A stretch of 32,492 nt of DNA, from contig JABDKI010000019.1 in the NCBI GenBank assembly GCA_013002295.1, positions 1 to 32,492 on the forward strand, written 5' to 3'. The translations under genes were made by a program, and so were the position numbers. The notes below the pieces were generated by a model. It saw only the letters and a list, made by a program, of their open reading frames with translations, had not been told where the DNA came from and made no database searches. This stretch comes from Altererythrobacter sp. Its GTDB lineage: Bacteria > Pseudomonadota > Alphaproteobacteria > Sphingomonadales > Sphingomonadaceae. Of this stretch, positions 20,604 through 28,953 are shown one piece after another; the stretch's first letter is position 1, and every line of letters starts with the position of its first letter.

Positions 20604-22850
20604 ATGGCTACTACTGCATCTGAAATCACCCCAGAAGTCGTCGAACAGCACGGCCTTAGCCCCGAGGAATATGAGCGCGTTCTGCACGCGCTTGGCCGCG
20701 AACCCAATCTGGTCGAGCTCGGCATATTTTCGGTCATGTGGTCCGAGCATTGCTCTTACAAGAGCTCCCGTTTGCACCTGAAGAAGCTGCCGACAGAAGC
20801 GCCTTGGGTGATTTGCGGCCCCGGCGAGAATGCGGGAGTGATTGACATTGGTGATGGCCAGGCTGCGATCTTCAAAATGGAAAGCCACAACCACCCCAGC
20901 TACATCGAGCCATATCAGGGCGCAGCGACAGGCGTCGGCGGCATCCTGCGCGATGTCTTCACCATGGGTGCGCGCCCGGTTGCAAACGCCAATGCGCTGC
21001 GATTTGGCCGGCCGGACCACCCCAAGATGCAGCATCTGGTCAAAGGCGTGGTCGCTGGTATCGGCGGCTATGGCAATTGCGTGGGTGTGCCGACCGTCTG
21101 CGGCGAAACCAATTTCCACCCCGCCTATGACGGCAACATTCTCGTCAATGCGATGACTGTTGGCGTCGCAGATAGCGACAAGATATTCTACTCAGCGGCC
21201 ACGGGCGTCGGCAATCCGATTGTCTATGTCGGCTCAAAGACCGGGCGCGATGGCATTCACGGTGCGACCATGGCGAGTGCGGACTTCGAAGAGGATGCAG
21301 ATGCAAAGCGCCCTACTGTGCAAGTGGGTGACCCGTTCACTGAGAAGCTGCTGATCGAGGCTTGTCTTGAGCTGATGGCGACCGACGCCATTGTCGCGAT
21401 CCAGGACATGGGCGCAGCGGGCCTTACCTCGTCTAGCGTGGAAATGGCCACAAATGGCAAGGCAGGCATTCGCTTGGACATGGACAAGGTGCCATGCCGC
21501 GAAGAGGGTATGACGCCATATGAAATGATGCTGAGCGAGAGCCAGGAGCGGATGCTCATGGTGCTGAAGCCCGGCAAGGAAGAGATGGCAGCTGCCATAT
21601 TCGAGAAGTGGGAACTTGATTTCGCGGTTATCGGTGAAGTCACCGATACGCAGCACATGGTGCTCGAGTTTGGCGGCGAGGTCGTTTGCGATATACCGCT
21701 TGGCCCGCTGGCTGCAGATGCGCCCGAGTATGATCGCCCCTACCTCTCGAAAGACGATTACACGGCATGGGCGTCAATCACGCCTATGCAAGGTGCGCCC
21801 GACAGCGCCGATCCGGGAGCAGATTTGCTCAAGATGATGGCAAGCCCGCAATTGGCCTCGCGTGCATGGATTGCTGAACAATACGATAGTCAGGTGATGG
21901 GTGACACCATCCAGACCGGCGGCGATGCCGGTGTGGTTCGCGTGCATGGCACGAAGAAAGCGCTTGCAATCAGCACCGATTGCACGCCGCGCTATGTCTA
22001 TGCCGACCCCTACGAAGGCGGAAAGCAAGCCATTGCAGAGGCCTATCGCAATCTGTGCGCTGTTGGCGCGCGGCCGTTGGCAGTGACCAATTGCCTGAAC
22101 TTTGCGAACCCGCAACGCCCGGAAATCATGGCTCAGTTCGTCCACGCTCTGGAAGGCATGGGTGACGCATGCCGACTGCTCGATTTCCCGATCGTGTCAG
22201 GCAATGTCAGCCTTTATAATGAGAGCAAGGCCACCGGGGGTGGATCAGCCATCCTGCCCACCCCGGCCATCGGCGGTGTCGGCATCATTGATGACTATGA
22301 TCACATGATGACGATGGGCTTCAAGAACGAAGGCGACACTCTGTATCTGGTTGGCCCCGAATTCTGGGCGAAACCTGACCCAACCCGTTCGCACCTTGGC
22401 AAATCGCTGTGGCTGCAAATTGTGCACGGGCGTGATGAAGGGCGCACACCGCCGACCGACCTTGTAGTTGAGCGTAATGCAGGCAAGATCATTCACGAGT
22501 TGATTGAGAATGGCTTGGTCAATGCTGTGCACGATCTGTCAGATGGCGGATTGGCCGTGGGCTTGGCTGAAATGGCTCTGGCAAGCGGACTGGGTGCGGA
22601 CGTTGAAGCCCATCCGGACTACACGGCCGCGCAATGGTGGTTCGGCGAAGACCAGGGTCGCTACATCGTGTCCGTGCCCGACACCGAAGCGCTCAACGCT
22701 GCGCTCGCTAAGGGAACAGAGAACGCAGAAACCGCACAGATCGGCTTCCGCCGGATCGGCACCGTTGGCGGTGACAGCCTACTGGGCGTGTCGCTGGGTG
22801 AGCTACGCAAAGCCCATCAAAGCTTCTTCCGCGACTGGATGGACGCGTGA
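20604..22850 (+). CDS. purL: Phosphoribosylformylglycinamidine synthase subunit II
   Basis: [90 protein letters not shown]. Confidence 0.98.
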   Translation: MATTASEITPEVVEQHGLSPEEYERVLHALGREPNLVELGIFSVMWSEHCSYKSSRLHLKKLPTEAPWVICGPGENAGVIDIGDGQAAIFKMESHNHPSYIEPYQGAATGVGGILRDVFTMGARPVANANALRFGRPDHPKMQHLVKGVVAGIGGYGNCVGVPTVCGETNFHPAYDGNILVNAMTVGVADSDKIFYSAATGVGNPIVYVGSKTGRDGIHGATMASADFEEDADAKRPTVQVGDPFTEKLLIEACLELMATDAIVAIQDMGAAGLTSSSVEMATNGKAGIRLDMDKVPCREEGMTPYEMMLSESQERMLMVLKPGKEEMAAAIFEKWELDFAVIGEVTDTQHMVLEFGGEVVCDIPLGPLAADAPEYDRPYLSKDDYTAWASITPMQGAPDSADPGADLLKMMASPQLASRAWIAEQYDSQVMGDTIQTGGDAGVVRVHGTKKALAISTDCTPRYVYADPYEGGKQAIAEAYRNLCAVGARPLAVTNCLNFANPQRPEIMAQFVHALEGMGDACRLLDFPIVSGNVSLYNESKATGGGSAILPTPAIGGVGIIDDYDHMMTMGFKNEGDTLYLVGPEFWAKPDPTRSHLGKSLWLQIVHGRDEGRTPPTDLVVERNAGKIIHELIENGLVNAVHDLSDGGLAVGLAEMALASGLGADVEAHPDYTAAQWWFGEDQGRYIVSVPDTEALNAALAKGTENAETAQIGFRRIGTVGGDSLLGVSLGELRKAHQSFFRDWMDA

Positions 22851-23272
22851 GGCATAGCCATTCGGGCTCATGCCATTGCGGTTCAATTGAATTCAGCTTC
22901 GAAACGGATGTTGCGTTGGAGCGTCTCGCTCCTCGCCAATGCGGATGCTCGTTTTGTACAAAGCATCAGATCAAATGGCTGGCTGATCCAAACGGCAGGC
23001 TTACGATTACACATGGTATTGAGCCGACCCGGTACCGGTTCGGCACCGAGACCGCGGATTTCTTGATCTGCCCTAGCTGCGGCGTTGTCCTGATGGCAGC
23101 GTGCCTCATTGATGGGCATGATTATGGAATAGCCAACATAAATTGTCTCGATGGCCAAGCAGACTGGTCGACCCCAGCCTCCAAGAGCAACTTCGACGGA
23201 GAAGGCACTGGTGACCGCCTCTCACGCAGACGCAAGAACTGGATGCAGTTGAGTCAGTCGAGCGGCGCGTGA
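22847..23272 (+). CDS. GFA (Mss4-like) family protein
   Basis: GTG start overlapping the purL stop; zinc-ligand pattern [24 protein letters not shown]. Confidence 0.82.
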   Translation: MRHSHSGSCHCGSIEFSFETDVALERLAPRQCGCSFCTKHQIKWLADPNGRLTITHGIEPTRYRFGTETADFLICPSCGVVLMAACLIDGHDYGIANINCLDGQADWSTPASKSNFDGEGTGDRLSRRRKNWMQLSQSSGA

Positions 23273-23598
23273 TCGAACTGATCCAGCCGATCCTGCACTA
23301 CGGCGGGCATTGGATAGCGCCGTTTCTGTTTGCGGCCATTATCTGGCGTGACAAATGGAGCCGTGCAGGACTCGTTATCGCCAGCGCAAATCTGATCGAC
23401 CTCGACCATCTCTTGGCCGATCCGATTTTTGATCCCAACCGTTGCAGCATCGGGTTTCATTTGTTGCATGGCTGGGAGGCCACGATCATCTATTTGCTGC
23501 TGATGGGAGTACCCAAATGGTGGGTCCGCGCTTTTGGATTGGGCGCTTTGTGGCATTTGGCAATCGACTATGGTGATTGCGTGATGCAAACAATTTAG
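23269..23598 (+). CDS. DUF6122 family small membrane protein
   Basis: GTG start; LHYGGHWIAPFLFAAIIWRDKWSRAGLVIASANLIDLDHLLADPIFDPNRCSIGFHLLHGWEA...LGALWHLAIDYGD. Confidence 0.8.
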   Translation: MIELIQPILHYGGHWIAPFLFAAIIWRDKWSRAGLVIASANLIDLDHLLADPIFDPNRCSIGFHLLHGWEATIIYLLLMGVPKWWVRAFGLGALWHLAIDYGDCVMQTI

Positions 23599-23627
23599 CA
23601 CTGTGCAGAAGGTTGCCAGAAATTGCG

Positions 23628-24203
23628 TTACCCAGCCCGCCAACGGGTGACTCCCAACGCGATGACCCACGCGCCTTGAATTCCGTAAGCCGCCATCGCC
23701 CCATGCAAATGCATATCCGTCAAACCCAGCACCAATCCGGCAGATGGGCCGATTCCCGCGATCCATCCAAATCCGGCCAGTTTGCGTTCTCCCGACATCC
23801 AAAGTCCTAAAGACCACGCCGCAATGCCGATACCGACACCAATCACGCCAAGCTCTGCCAGCACCTGGTTCAAAGACCAGACGAGAGTGAACAACTCGTC
23901 GCTCATAGGCGGCTCTTGATATGACTTGAGCAGTGGGAAGAGAAATCCGGTTAGCACGCCAGCGCCCACGGTCGCGATCATGCCCACGCTGTAGAAAACA
24001 CTCGCGGCAAGATCACGCAGAGTCTTAGCCTTCAGCAACCACAGCAATGCAGAAGCCTGCACCAACATCACGATCAATAAGGAACCATGCACCCCGCTAA
24101 TCACTGTGCTGGGCGAATTACTGGTCGGGTGTACCGCCATTAGGGCTATCGATCCCAATCCACTTAGAGTCAGCATCGCACCCGCTGTCTTGTCGCTTGC
24201 CAT
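23628..24203 (-). CDS. Hypothetical polytopic membrane protein
   Basis: 191 aa with several hydrophobic segments; divergent from the TetR gene. Confidence 0.7.
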   Translation of the reverse strand: MASDKTAGAMLTLSGLGSIALMAVHPTSNSPSTVISGVHGSLLIVMLVQASALLWLLKAKTLRDLAASVFYSVGMIATVGAGVLTGFLFPLLKSYQEPPMSDELFTLVWSLNQVLAELGVIGVGIGIAAWSLGLWMSGERKLAGFGWIAGIGPSAGLVLGLTDMHLHGAMAAYGIQGAWVIALGVTRWRAG

Positions 24204-24260
24204 TCAACTTTCCTCGTTCATAAGCTCCACTGTTGGAACACGCGGGATGCAGGTGAAGCA

Positions 24261-24791
24261 ATGAACATTGCGCAGGAAAAGTCCGGTGATCGCGCGAAAA
24301 CGCGTGCCAAGCTTGTCACTGTGTTCAACCAGTTGCTCCTGTCTGGAGAGCAGGGGCGACCCAAAGTCGCAAAGGTAATTGCGGGTGCTGGCGTCGCCCG
24401 ATCAACGTTCTACGATCATTTTGACGGGATCGAAGCTCTGGCAAGTGAGAGCCTGGAACAATTGTTCTCTGGCTTGTCAGAGGCGATTGTCCATGACACC
24501 CCCTCGAATGATCTTGTGTTTCTGCTTTCGCACATTTGGGAGAACCGCAGGCTTGGCCGCGAGATGCTCACCGGAGAGAAAGGCGAACGTGCCCAAGCTC
24601 TTCTGGCAAGAGTACTGGAGACAAAGCTGGGAGACGAACGTAACCGGCGTCTGATCGCCATACTCATTGCCGGTACGCTGATGTCAGGAATTTCCGGATG
24701 GCTCACTGGCCGCGTCAGTGCCACGCCAGCACAGCTGGCTAGCACGCTTGGCTCGGCAGCTGACGCAATCCGAACTGGAGCGACTGACTAA
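24261..24791 (+). CDS. TetR/AcrR family transcriptional regulator
   Basis: N-terminal HTH GRPKVAKVIAGAGVARSTFYDHFDGIEALASESLEQL. Confidence 0.88.
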   Translation: MNIAQEKSGDRAKTRAKLVTVFNQLLLSGEQGRPKVAKVIAGAGVARSTFYDHFDGIEALASESLEQLFSGLSEAIVHDTPSNDLVFLLSHIWENRRLGREMLTGEKGERAQALLARVLETKLGDERNRRLIAILIAGTLMSGISGWLTGRVSATPAQLASTLGSAADAIRTGATD

Positions 24792-25579
24792 GCCGCCAAT
24801 GCCTCTGGCATAATCATATCCTCATCCTGCAGCCCCTCTTCGAACAGCTGCGCGATGCATTGACGATAGATCACCGGCTCACCGATATTCAGCCGCTTAC
24901 GGGCTTCATCGATATCTTCGCGCATCAATGCCTCAATGTCCTGATGCGCGATCTTTGCTGATGCCTTGCCTAGCTGGCGGCCCTCACGCAAAGCGTCAAA
25001 GATTGGTGCCTTAGTGGGTACTTCCTTCATCCGGTTGCGTGTGCCCGCATAGGCGATGAAAAGAATGCCCAGATTGTGGTTCTGTTCATAGCTAAAGCCC
25101 AATAAGCATGCCTCGCCCAGCCCGTCGCGATTGTAAGTGGTCAGCACGTGAAAAAGATCGTGCGTGTCGCGCAGCCGTTCAAAATACCATTCGGTCTGGT
25201 CTTGGTGGCGTTTTTCGGCAGGCTGCCATTTGTGACTTTCTTCGACCAAGCCAGCCGCGGAAAGGCCCTCGCGTTTCATAAAGCGAATGTAGTGTTGCGC
25301 CACTGTATTGGGTCCGCAATCTGCCCAGCGCGCATGATCATCAAGCATCGCCGGGATGTTGACCTCTTCACGCATCATGCGTTGACCTTCCGGTGAGCGG
25401 ACAAAGTCCCAGCCCTGTTTATGACCCTTCCGACCCTTCAATGCTTCGATGATATGAAAGACCTGCTCAGTATCTTCCTTGTCCGCGACAAGCTTTCGGA
25501 AGTGCTTCCACACCTTGAAAGGCCTGAAACCAGAGGTCTTACGACCTGGTGCAACCAAAGGACGATCAATTACAGCCAT
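24788..25579 (-). CDS. Coq4 family protein (ubiquinone biosynthesis)
   Basis: From the ATG at 25579 (MAVIDRPLVAPGRKTSGFRPFKVWKHFRKLVADKEDTEQVFHIIEALKG); zinc motif RLRDTHDLFHVLTTYNRDGLGEACLLGFSYEQ. Confidence 0.9.
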   Translation of the reverse strand: MAVIDRPLVAPGRKTSGFRPFKVWKHFRKLVADKEDTEQVFHIIEALKGRKGHKQGWDFVRSPEGQRMMREEVNIPAMLDDHARWADCGPNTVAQHYIRFMKREGLSAAGLVEESHKWQPAEKRHQDQTEWYFERLRDTHDLFHVLTTYNRDGLGEACLLGFSYEQNHNLGILFIAYAGTRNRMKEVPTKAPIFDALREGRQLGKASAKIAHQDIEALMREDIDEARKRLNIGEPVIYRQCIAQLFEEGLQDEDMIMPEALAA

Positions 25580-25690
25580 TGCGAGCTCCTGAGTAGCTGG
25601 TCGCAACTTACAACATTGTAAATTCGCTGTCCACGCCCTCGGCGGTGTAACGACTTTCGTTCCGAGCCCGAATGCGCAAGAGGAGGGATT

Positions 25691-26377
25691 ATGCAAGACA
25701 CACACACTCTGCCCTATTCGCTGCCGGCTTTGTCGGATGAGGAAAGCATAGCCCGCGCGCGGTCGCTGCGTGATCGATTGAAACAACGCCGCACTTGCCG
25801 CTTCTTTTCAGACGAACCCGTGCCCCGCGAAGTTATCGAAGCTGCGATCGAGGCTGCAGGAAGCGCACCCAATGGCGCGAACCATCAGCCTTGGCATTTC
25901 ACAGTTGTTGGATCTCCGGAGAAAAAGCGCGCCATCCGCGAAGCTGCTGAAGAGGAAGAACGCAGATTCTACGGGGCTGATGGAGATAAGCCCAAAGCCA
26001 GTAACGAATGGCTCGAAGCGCTGGCACCCATTGGTACAGATGAGGAAAAGCCATTTCTGGAAACCGCCCCTTGGCTGATCGTGGTCTTCGCTCAGCGCAA
26101 GGGCGGGATCAATGAAGACGGAAAGACACAGAATTACTACGTCAATGAAAGCGTGGGCATCGCTTGCGGCATGCTGATTGCCACACTGCACGAAGCCGGC
26201 TGTGCAACCTTGACTCACACACCCTCACCGATGGGCTTTCTGCGCGATATCTGTGAGCGGCCAGAACATGAGAAACCGTTGATGATTGTGGTCGTAGGCC
26301 ATCCAAGCGATGACGCGACTGTGCCGGCGCATGCCGTGAAGAAAAAACCGCTTAGCCAGATTGCAAGTTGGGTTTAG
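25691..26377 (+). CDS. Nitroreductase family protein
   Basis: LKQRRTCRFFSDEPVPREVIEAAIEAAGSAPNGANHQPWHFTVV; ESVGIACGMLIATLHEAGCATLTHTPSPMGFL. Confidence 0.92.
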   Translation: MQDTHTLPYSLPALSDEESIARARSLRDRLKQRRTCRFFSDEPVPREVIEAAIEAAGSAPNGANHQPWHFTVVGSPEKKRAIREAAEEEERRFYGADGDKPKASNEWLEALAPIGTDEEKPFLETAPWLIVVFAQRKGGINEDGKTQNYYVNESVGIACGMLIATLHEAGCATLTHTPSPMGFLRDICERPEHEKPLMIVVVGHPSDDATVPAHAVKKKPLSQIASWV

Positions 26378-26401
26378 GCTGGCCTTGGGGAGGATGTATC
26401 G

Positions 26402-26998
26402 ATGAACAAGACTTGGCCGGTTTGGACTGGCGGCACGGTGGGACTTGCGGCCATCGCATTCGCTTTCGCGACACAGGCGGGCTTGGTCGATCAATGGCAT
26501 GAGGCCGCGCATTATACAGCCCGTGTTGGCTTCCCGCTTCTTATACTTGCCTATGTTGCTAGGCCGCTGGTTGAACTAACCCGCAGCGAGTGGGCGAAAT
26601 ACATTCTGGCACGGCGGAAATACTTCGGCCTTGGATTCGCTGTCGCGCACACCATCCATCTGGCTGCGTTGATCACGGCGATTGAAGTGTCCGGCGAAGG
26701 CAAAGATATCCTAACCTATGTCTTTGGCGGAGCTGCCTATGCGATCCTTTACGTGATGGCCTTCACCTCCAACAACGCTGCAATGAAGGCCATGGGTGTG
26801 TGGTGGAAACGCGTGCACCGCTTGGGCATCCATTACCTGTGGTTCATATTCTTCCAGAGTTATTCAGGCCGCATGGCTGATCCAGAGCAAGCCGCGGTCG
26901 CGATACCGTTCACCATCATTGCTCTGGCTGCAGCAGCTGTTCGGTTCACAGCATGGTGGAAGGCGCGACAGCGCAAGCGTGCTGCCAAGGCGAGCTAG
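26402..26998 (+). CDS. Ferric reductase-like (MsrQ/YedZ-type) transmembrane protein
   Basis: Polytopic with conserved-looking His residues: EAAHYTARVG, RRKYFGLGFAVAHTIHLAAL, WKRVHRLGIHYLWFIFF. Confidence 0.72.
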   Translation: MNKTWPVWTGGTVGLAAIAFAFATQAGLVDQWHEAAHYTARVGFPLLILAYVARPLVELTRSEWAKYILARRKYFGLGFAVAHTIHLAALITAIEVSGEGKDILTYVFGGAAYAILYVMAFTSNNAAMKAMGVWWKRVHRLGIHYLWFIFFQSYSGRMADPEQAAVAIPFTIIALAAAAVRFTAWWKARQRKRAAKAS

Positions 26999-27909
26999 TC
27001 ACGCACCCAATCTTCTTCCGGTATGCCAAACAGGCGAAGCACTGACGTCAGGTCGCCGCTATCGATCCAGCCATTCGCAGCCTGCTTCGCCTTTGGCTTG
27101 GCCTTATACGCCATGCCGTAATCGGCCGCTTGAAGCATCGGAATATCGTTGGCTCCATCACCGGTCGCCAGTGAAACTGCGCCCTCACCCAATTTTGCCA
27201 GTTCGCTCTTCAATGTCGCGCGTTTGACAGAGCTGTCGACTATCGGCCCGATCAGGCCACCCGAGAGCTTGCCGCCAGCAACATCTAGCCGGTTGCCCAC
27301 CACATGCTGAAACCCAAGCTGCTGAGCCACCGGATCGGCAAAATGGTGAAAGCCACCGGTGACAAGGACCGTTTGGCAATCATGCTCTTTGAGAGTTTGC
27401 ACCAACTCGCGCGCGCCCGGCATCGCAGAAATCCGCTCATCCAGACATTGCTGGATCGCGCCTTCATCCAACCCTGCAAGCAGCTTCACCCGTTCACGCA
27501 AGGCGTCTTCGAAATCCAATTCTCCCTGCATCGCGCGCTCGGTAATCGCGGCAATCTGCGGCTTTATCCCGGCGTAATCAGCCAGCTCATCGATACATTC
27601 CTGCTCGATCATGGTGGAATCCATGTCTGAAATGAACAGGTCCGGCACATCAAAGCCGTGGTCGCTGATCAGCGCTGCTTCTGCGCCTAATGCTTCGCTC
27701 AATACACGCGGTAGAAGCGAGGGGTCATACTCGGCGTTCCACTCAATCTCGTGCACGCCTTCATCAATCTCGATCGGCTCGAACGCCGCGCCAAGTTCGA
27801 TCAGCCATGCTGGCGGATTGCTCAAACGAGTTTCAAGCTGAGCTGCGTCTGCTATCAGCCGGGCTATGGGCACGGGAAAATCTCCGAATAGAAAACCGGT
27901 GGCGCTCAT
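26995..27909 (-). CDS. serB: Phosphoserine phosphatase
   Basis: HAD motif I DLFISDMDSTMIEQECIDELADYAG; ALATGDGANDIPMLQAADYGMAYKAKP. Start may be the ATG at 27909 or a GTG near 27873. Confidence 0.95.
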   Translation of the reverse strand: MSATGFLFGDFPVPIARLIADAAQLETRLSNPPAWLIELGAAFEPIEIDEGVHEIEWNAEYDPSLLPRVLSEALGAEAALISDHGFDVPDLFISDMDSTMIEQECIDELADYAGIKPQIAAITERAMQGELDFEDALRERVKLLAGLDEGAIQQCLDERISAMPGARELVQTLKEHDCQTVLVTGGFHHFADPVAQQLGFQHVVGNRLDVAGGKLSGGLIGPIVDSSVKRATLKSELAKLGEGAVSLATGDGANDIPMLQAADYGMAYKAKPKAKQAANGWIDSGDLTSVLRLFGIPEEDWVRD

Positions 27910-28810
27910 CGCAGGGCCAACCGCCAGCGGCAAGAGCGCAATTGCTTTGCGGCTTGCAAGCGCACGTATGGCCGCAGGGCTGCAAACTGTCATCATCAAT
28001 GCTGACAGCATGCAGGTATATCGGGACATTCCGGTGCTCGCCGCTACTCCAGACGCTGATGAGCAGAGCCAATGCCCACATAAACTCTATGGCGCATGGG
28101 ATGGAGCGGAGGCTTGCTCTGCTGCGGACTGGGCTGCGCGCGCGAAGCAAGAGATCGCGGCAGCGCATTCAGCAGGTGCTCTGCCGGTGCTCGTGGGCGG
28201 GACCGGTATGTATATCAAGGTGCTGCTAGAAGGGATCGCGCCAATCCCTGAAATCGATCCGGAGATACGCTCGCAAGTTCGCGCAATGGATACAGCGCAG
28301 GCCTATGCCGCGCTTAAAAGCGAAGATGCAGAACGTGCGGCTGTGCTTGAATCAGCTGATAGTCAGCGGATCGCGCGCGCGTTGGAAGTGGTTCGCTCCA
28401 CCGGCAAGCCGCTCTCACATTGGCAGGCAAGAAAGATTGGCGGGATTGAAAGCGAGATTGAATTGCATCCGCTCATACTGCTGCCCGATCGTGATTGGCT
28501 TTATGATCGATGTGACCAGCGCTTCGTACAGATGTTGGACAATGGCGCGATCGTGGAAGTCGAGGCGTTGCTGTCGCGCAATTTGGCTCCCGACTTGCCA
28601 GTCATGCGGGCAATCGGCGTGCCTGAAGTGGCGGAGCTCGTGAAAGGCGATCTATCGCGGACCGAAGCAATCGCCGCTGGCCAACAATCGACACGCAATT
28701 ATGCCAAGCGGCAATATACATGGTTTCGGCGGCAACCGCCGGAAGAATGGCCTCGGGCTGAGTCACCAAATATCGATTTTGACACCTATTTCGCATTATT
28801 ATTACAATGA
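27866..28810 (+). CDS. miaA: tRNA dimethylallyltransferase
   Basis: VALIAGPTASGKSAIALRLA...VIINADSMQVYRDIPVLAATP...PVLVGGTGMYIKVLLEGIAPIPEI; start could be the ATG at 27866 or the GTG at 27899. Confidence 0.96.
   Translation: MGTGKSPNRKPVALIAGPTASGKSAIALRLASARMAAGLQTVIINADSMQVYRDIPVLAATPDADEQSQCPHKLYGAWDGAEACSAADWAARAKQEIAAAHSAGALPVLVGGTGMYIKVLLEGIAPIPEIDPEIRSQVRAMDTAQAYAALKSEDAERAAVLESADSQRIARALEVVRSTGKPLSHWQARKIGGIESEIELHPLILLPDRDWLYDRCDQRFVQMLDNGAIVEVEALLSRNLAPDLPVMRAIGVPEVAELVKGDLSRTEAIAAGQQSTRNYAKRQYTWFRRQPPEEWPRAESPNIDFDTYFALLLQ
28779..28808 (+). promoter_or_regulatory. Candidate ilvB promoter P1, inside the 3' end of miaA
   Basis: TTGACA (28779-28784), 18-nt spacer, TACAAT (28803-28808). 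Confidence 0.5.
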
Positions 28811-28816
28811 TAACGG

Positions 28817-28845
28817 TTGACACGTTAGATTCGAACGCATAGCGA
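28817..28845 (+). promoter_or_regulatory. Candidate ilvB promoter P2
   Basis: TTGACA (28817-28822), 17-nt spacer, TAGCGA (28840-28845); the same architecture as the carA candidate. Confidence 0.4.
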
Positions 28846-28855
28846 AGCCGAGAGA

Positions 28856-28885
28856 GGCCCGGTGTTGCAGTCCCTGCACCGGGCC
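28856..28885 (+). promoter_or_regulatory. Leader hairpin upstream of ilvB (possible attenuator or regulatory RNA element)
   Basis: GGCCCGG-(tgt)-TGCAG-(tcc)-CTGCA-CCGGGCC, 12 bp with a 3-nt bulge, followed by TGCTTATTTAG. Confidence 0.6.
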
Positions 28886-28953
28886 TGCTTATTTAGGGAC
28901 GCAAATGAGCTAAAGATGCGGGACAGTTCCTGCGCAGACGGAAGGAAGCACAC

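Noticed and set aside
20493-21119. Minus-strand ORF opposite the purL 5' region
   Set aside because: Antisense shadow of a conserved gene; no independent support.
23254-23817. Minus-strand ORF opposite the DUF6122 gene and overlapping the adjacent membrane-protein gene
   Set aside because: Conflicts with two better-supported ORFs; composition not protein-like.
28807-28842. Possible ilv leader peptide MITVDTLDSNA
   Set aside because: Only one each of Ile, Val and Leu, no clear ribosome-binding site, and its ATG lies upstream of the predicted P1 start site; not a convincing attenuation peptide.
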